Source of the DNA: Pirellulaceae bacterium
GTDB lineage: Bacteria; Planctomycetota; Planctomycetia; Pirellulales; Pirellulaceae
Assembly: GCA_030744095.1 (NCBI GenBank)
Contig: JASLRF010000161.1
Coordinates: 1-5,710, forward strand
Length of the DNA stretch: 5,710 nucleotides
Direction: 5' to 3'
Positions 5,107-5,710 of the stretch are shown here, piece by piece. How positions within the stretch are numbered: position 1 is the stretch's first letter; every line of letters begins with the position of its first letter. The position numbers and the translations under genes were made by a program. The notes beneath the pieces are model-generated. The model was not told where the DNA came from and did not search any database. It saw only the letters and a list, made by a program, of their open reading frames with translations.

Positions 5107-5710
5107 ATGAGCATGAGCGGGAATAACGAGCAACTGAGTGCGGACGAGCAAATCGAGAATCTGCGTCATCAGCTGATGGAAGCACAGAAGATGACGGCGT
5201 TGGGCGAACTTGTGAGCACCACGACTCACGAATTCAATAACGTCCTGATGACCATCATCAACTATGCCAAAATCGGTATGCGTCGTAAGGACGACGAGAG
5301 CCGCAAGAAGGCATTCGAAAAGATTTTGGCGGCGGGAGAGCGCGCGGCTAAGATCACGAATTCGGTGCTGGGCATGGCGCGAAACCGCTCACAGTCGTTT
5401 GAGCCGACTGAACTGGAAACACTGATCGAGGAATCTTTGGTGCTGCTGGAACGAGAGTTTTCGAAATACCGCATTCGTGTTGAGCGGCAGTTTGGCAAAG
5501 TCCCGCGTGTGCGAGCCAACGGAAATCAGATTCAGCAAGTGCTATTGAATCTCTTCATTAACGCGCGGCAGGCGATGCCGAAAGGCGGCCAGGTGTTGCT
5601 TCGCTTGGAGCACGACGCTGAAGGTGACATGGTCAACATCATCGTTCGCGATTCCGGCGCGGGGATCCCGCCCGAAAAACTACCCCGAATCTTCGAGCCT
5701 TTCTTCAGTA
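5107..5710 (+). CDS. Soluble sensor histidine kinase (C-terminus missing)
   Basis: The frame starts at the ATG at 5107 (a second ATG follows two codons later) and is cut off by the right edge after 201 codons. No membrane segment or separate sensor domain precedes the kinase core, so it should be cytoplasmic. A short coiled-coil-like N-terminus (about 8-30) leads to the dimerisation and phosphoacceptor helix with the H-box HEFNNVLMTIINYA, in which His41 is the expected phosphorylated residue. The ATPase domain follows with an N-box (QIQQVLLNLFINARQAM, Asn148 and Asn152), the G1 box DSGAGI (182-187) and the F-box FEPFF (196-200); the G2 box should lie just beyond the edge. The class resembles NtrB/AtoS-type kinases. 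With no input domain it probably depends on a partner protein or a C-terminal domain outside the window. No response regulator is visible. No clear Shine-Dalgarno sequence precedes it. Confidence 0.93.
   Translation, partial: MSMSGNNEQLSADEQIENLRHQLMEAQKMTALGELVSTTTHEFNNVLMTIINYAKIGMRRKDDESRKKAFEKILAAGERAAKITNSVLGMARNRSQSFEPTELETLIEESLVLLEREFSKYRIRVERQFGKVPRVRANGNQIQQVLLNLFINARQAMPKGGQVLLRLEHDAEGDMVNIIVRDSGAGIPPEKLPRIFEPFFS

Noticed and set aside
4955..5229. Minus-strand open frames upstream of and over the kinase start
   Set aside because: They overlap the kinase N-terminus and H-box and have no recognisable features.

Overview
The window is moderately GC-rich bacterial DNA with compact genes and mostly weak Shine-Dalgarno sequences. 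The long PriA, the HEFNN-type soluble histidine kinase, the membrane sensor N-terminus and two small conserved-looking proteins recall planctomycetes of the Pirellula/Rhodopirellula kind. That assignment comes from remembered protein style, not from a search, and is moderately confident.

Layout, left to right. Positions 526-1 (minus) hold the N-terminal 175 residues of a membrane-anchored sensor protein that runs off the left edge. A gap of about 240 bp with only weak inverted repeats follows. Positions 3066-766 (minus) encode the primosomal helicase PriA, complete. From 3067 to 3588 lies a divergent intergenic region of about 520 bp. It has a short tandem repeat just upstream of priA and a dense cluster of hairpins at 3310-3450, the least explained part of the window. 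Positions 3589-4200 (plus) encode NadD, followed 14 bp later by a small unrecognised gene (4215-4484) whose ribosome binding site sits just after the nadD stop; these two look like one operon. A convergent minus-strand gene (4826-4566) encodes an 86-residue unrecognised protein. After a leader region with several inverted repeats, positions 5107-5710 (plus) start a soluble histidine kinase cut off by the right edge inside its ATPase domain.

Taken together this is mostly chromosomal housekeeping: replication restart (PriA) and NAD synthesis (NadD). It is flanked by two signal-transduction genes and interspersed with small proteins of unknown function. I see no mobile element, CRISPR array, rRNA or tRNA. 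I found no convincing new multi-gene system. The best candidate for something undescribed is the hairpin cluster between priA and nadD, which has alternative pairings and no gene end nearby to explain it as a terminator.
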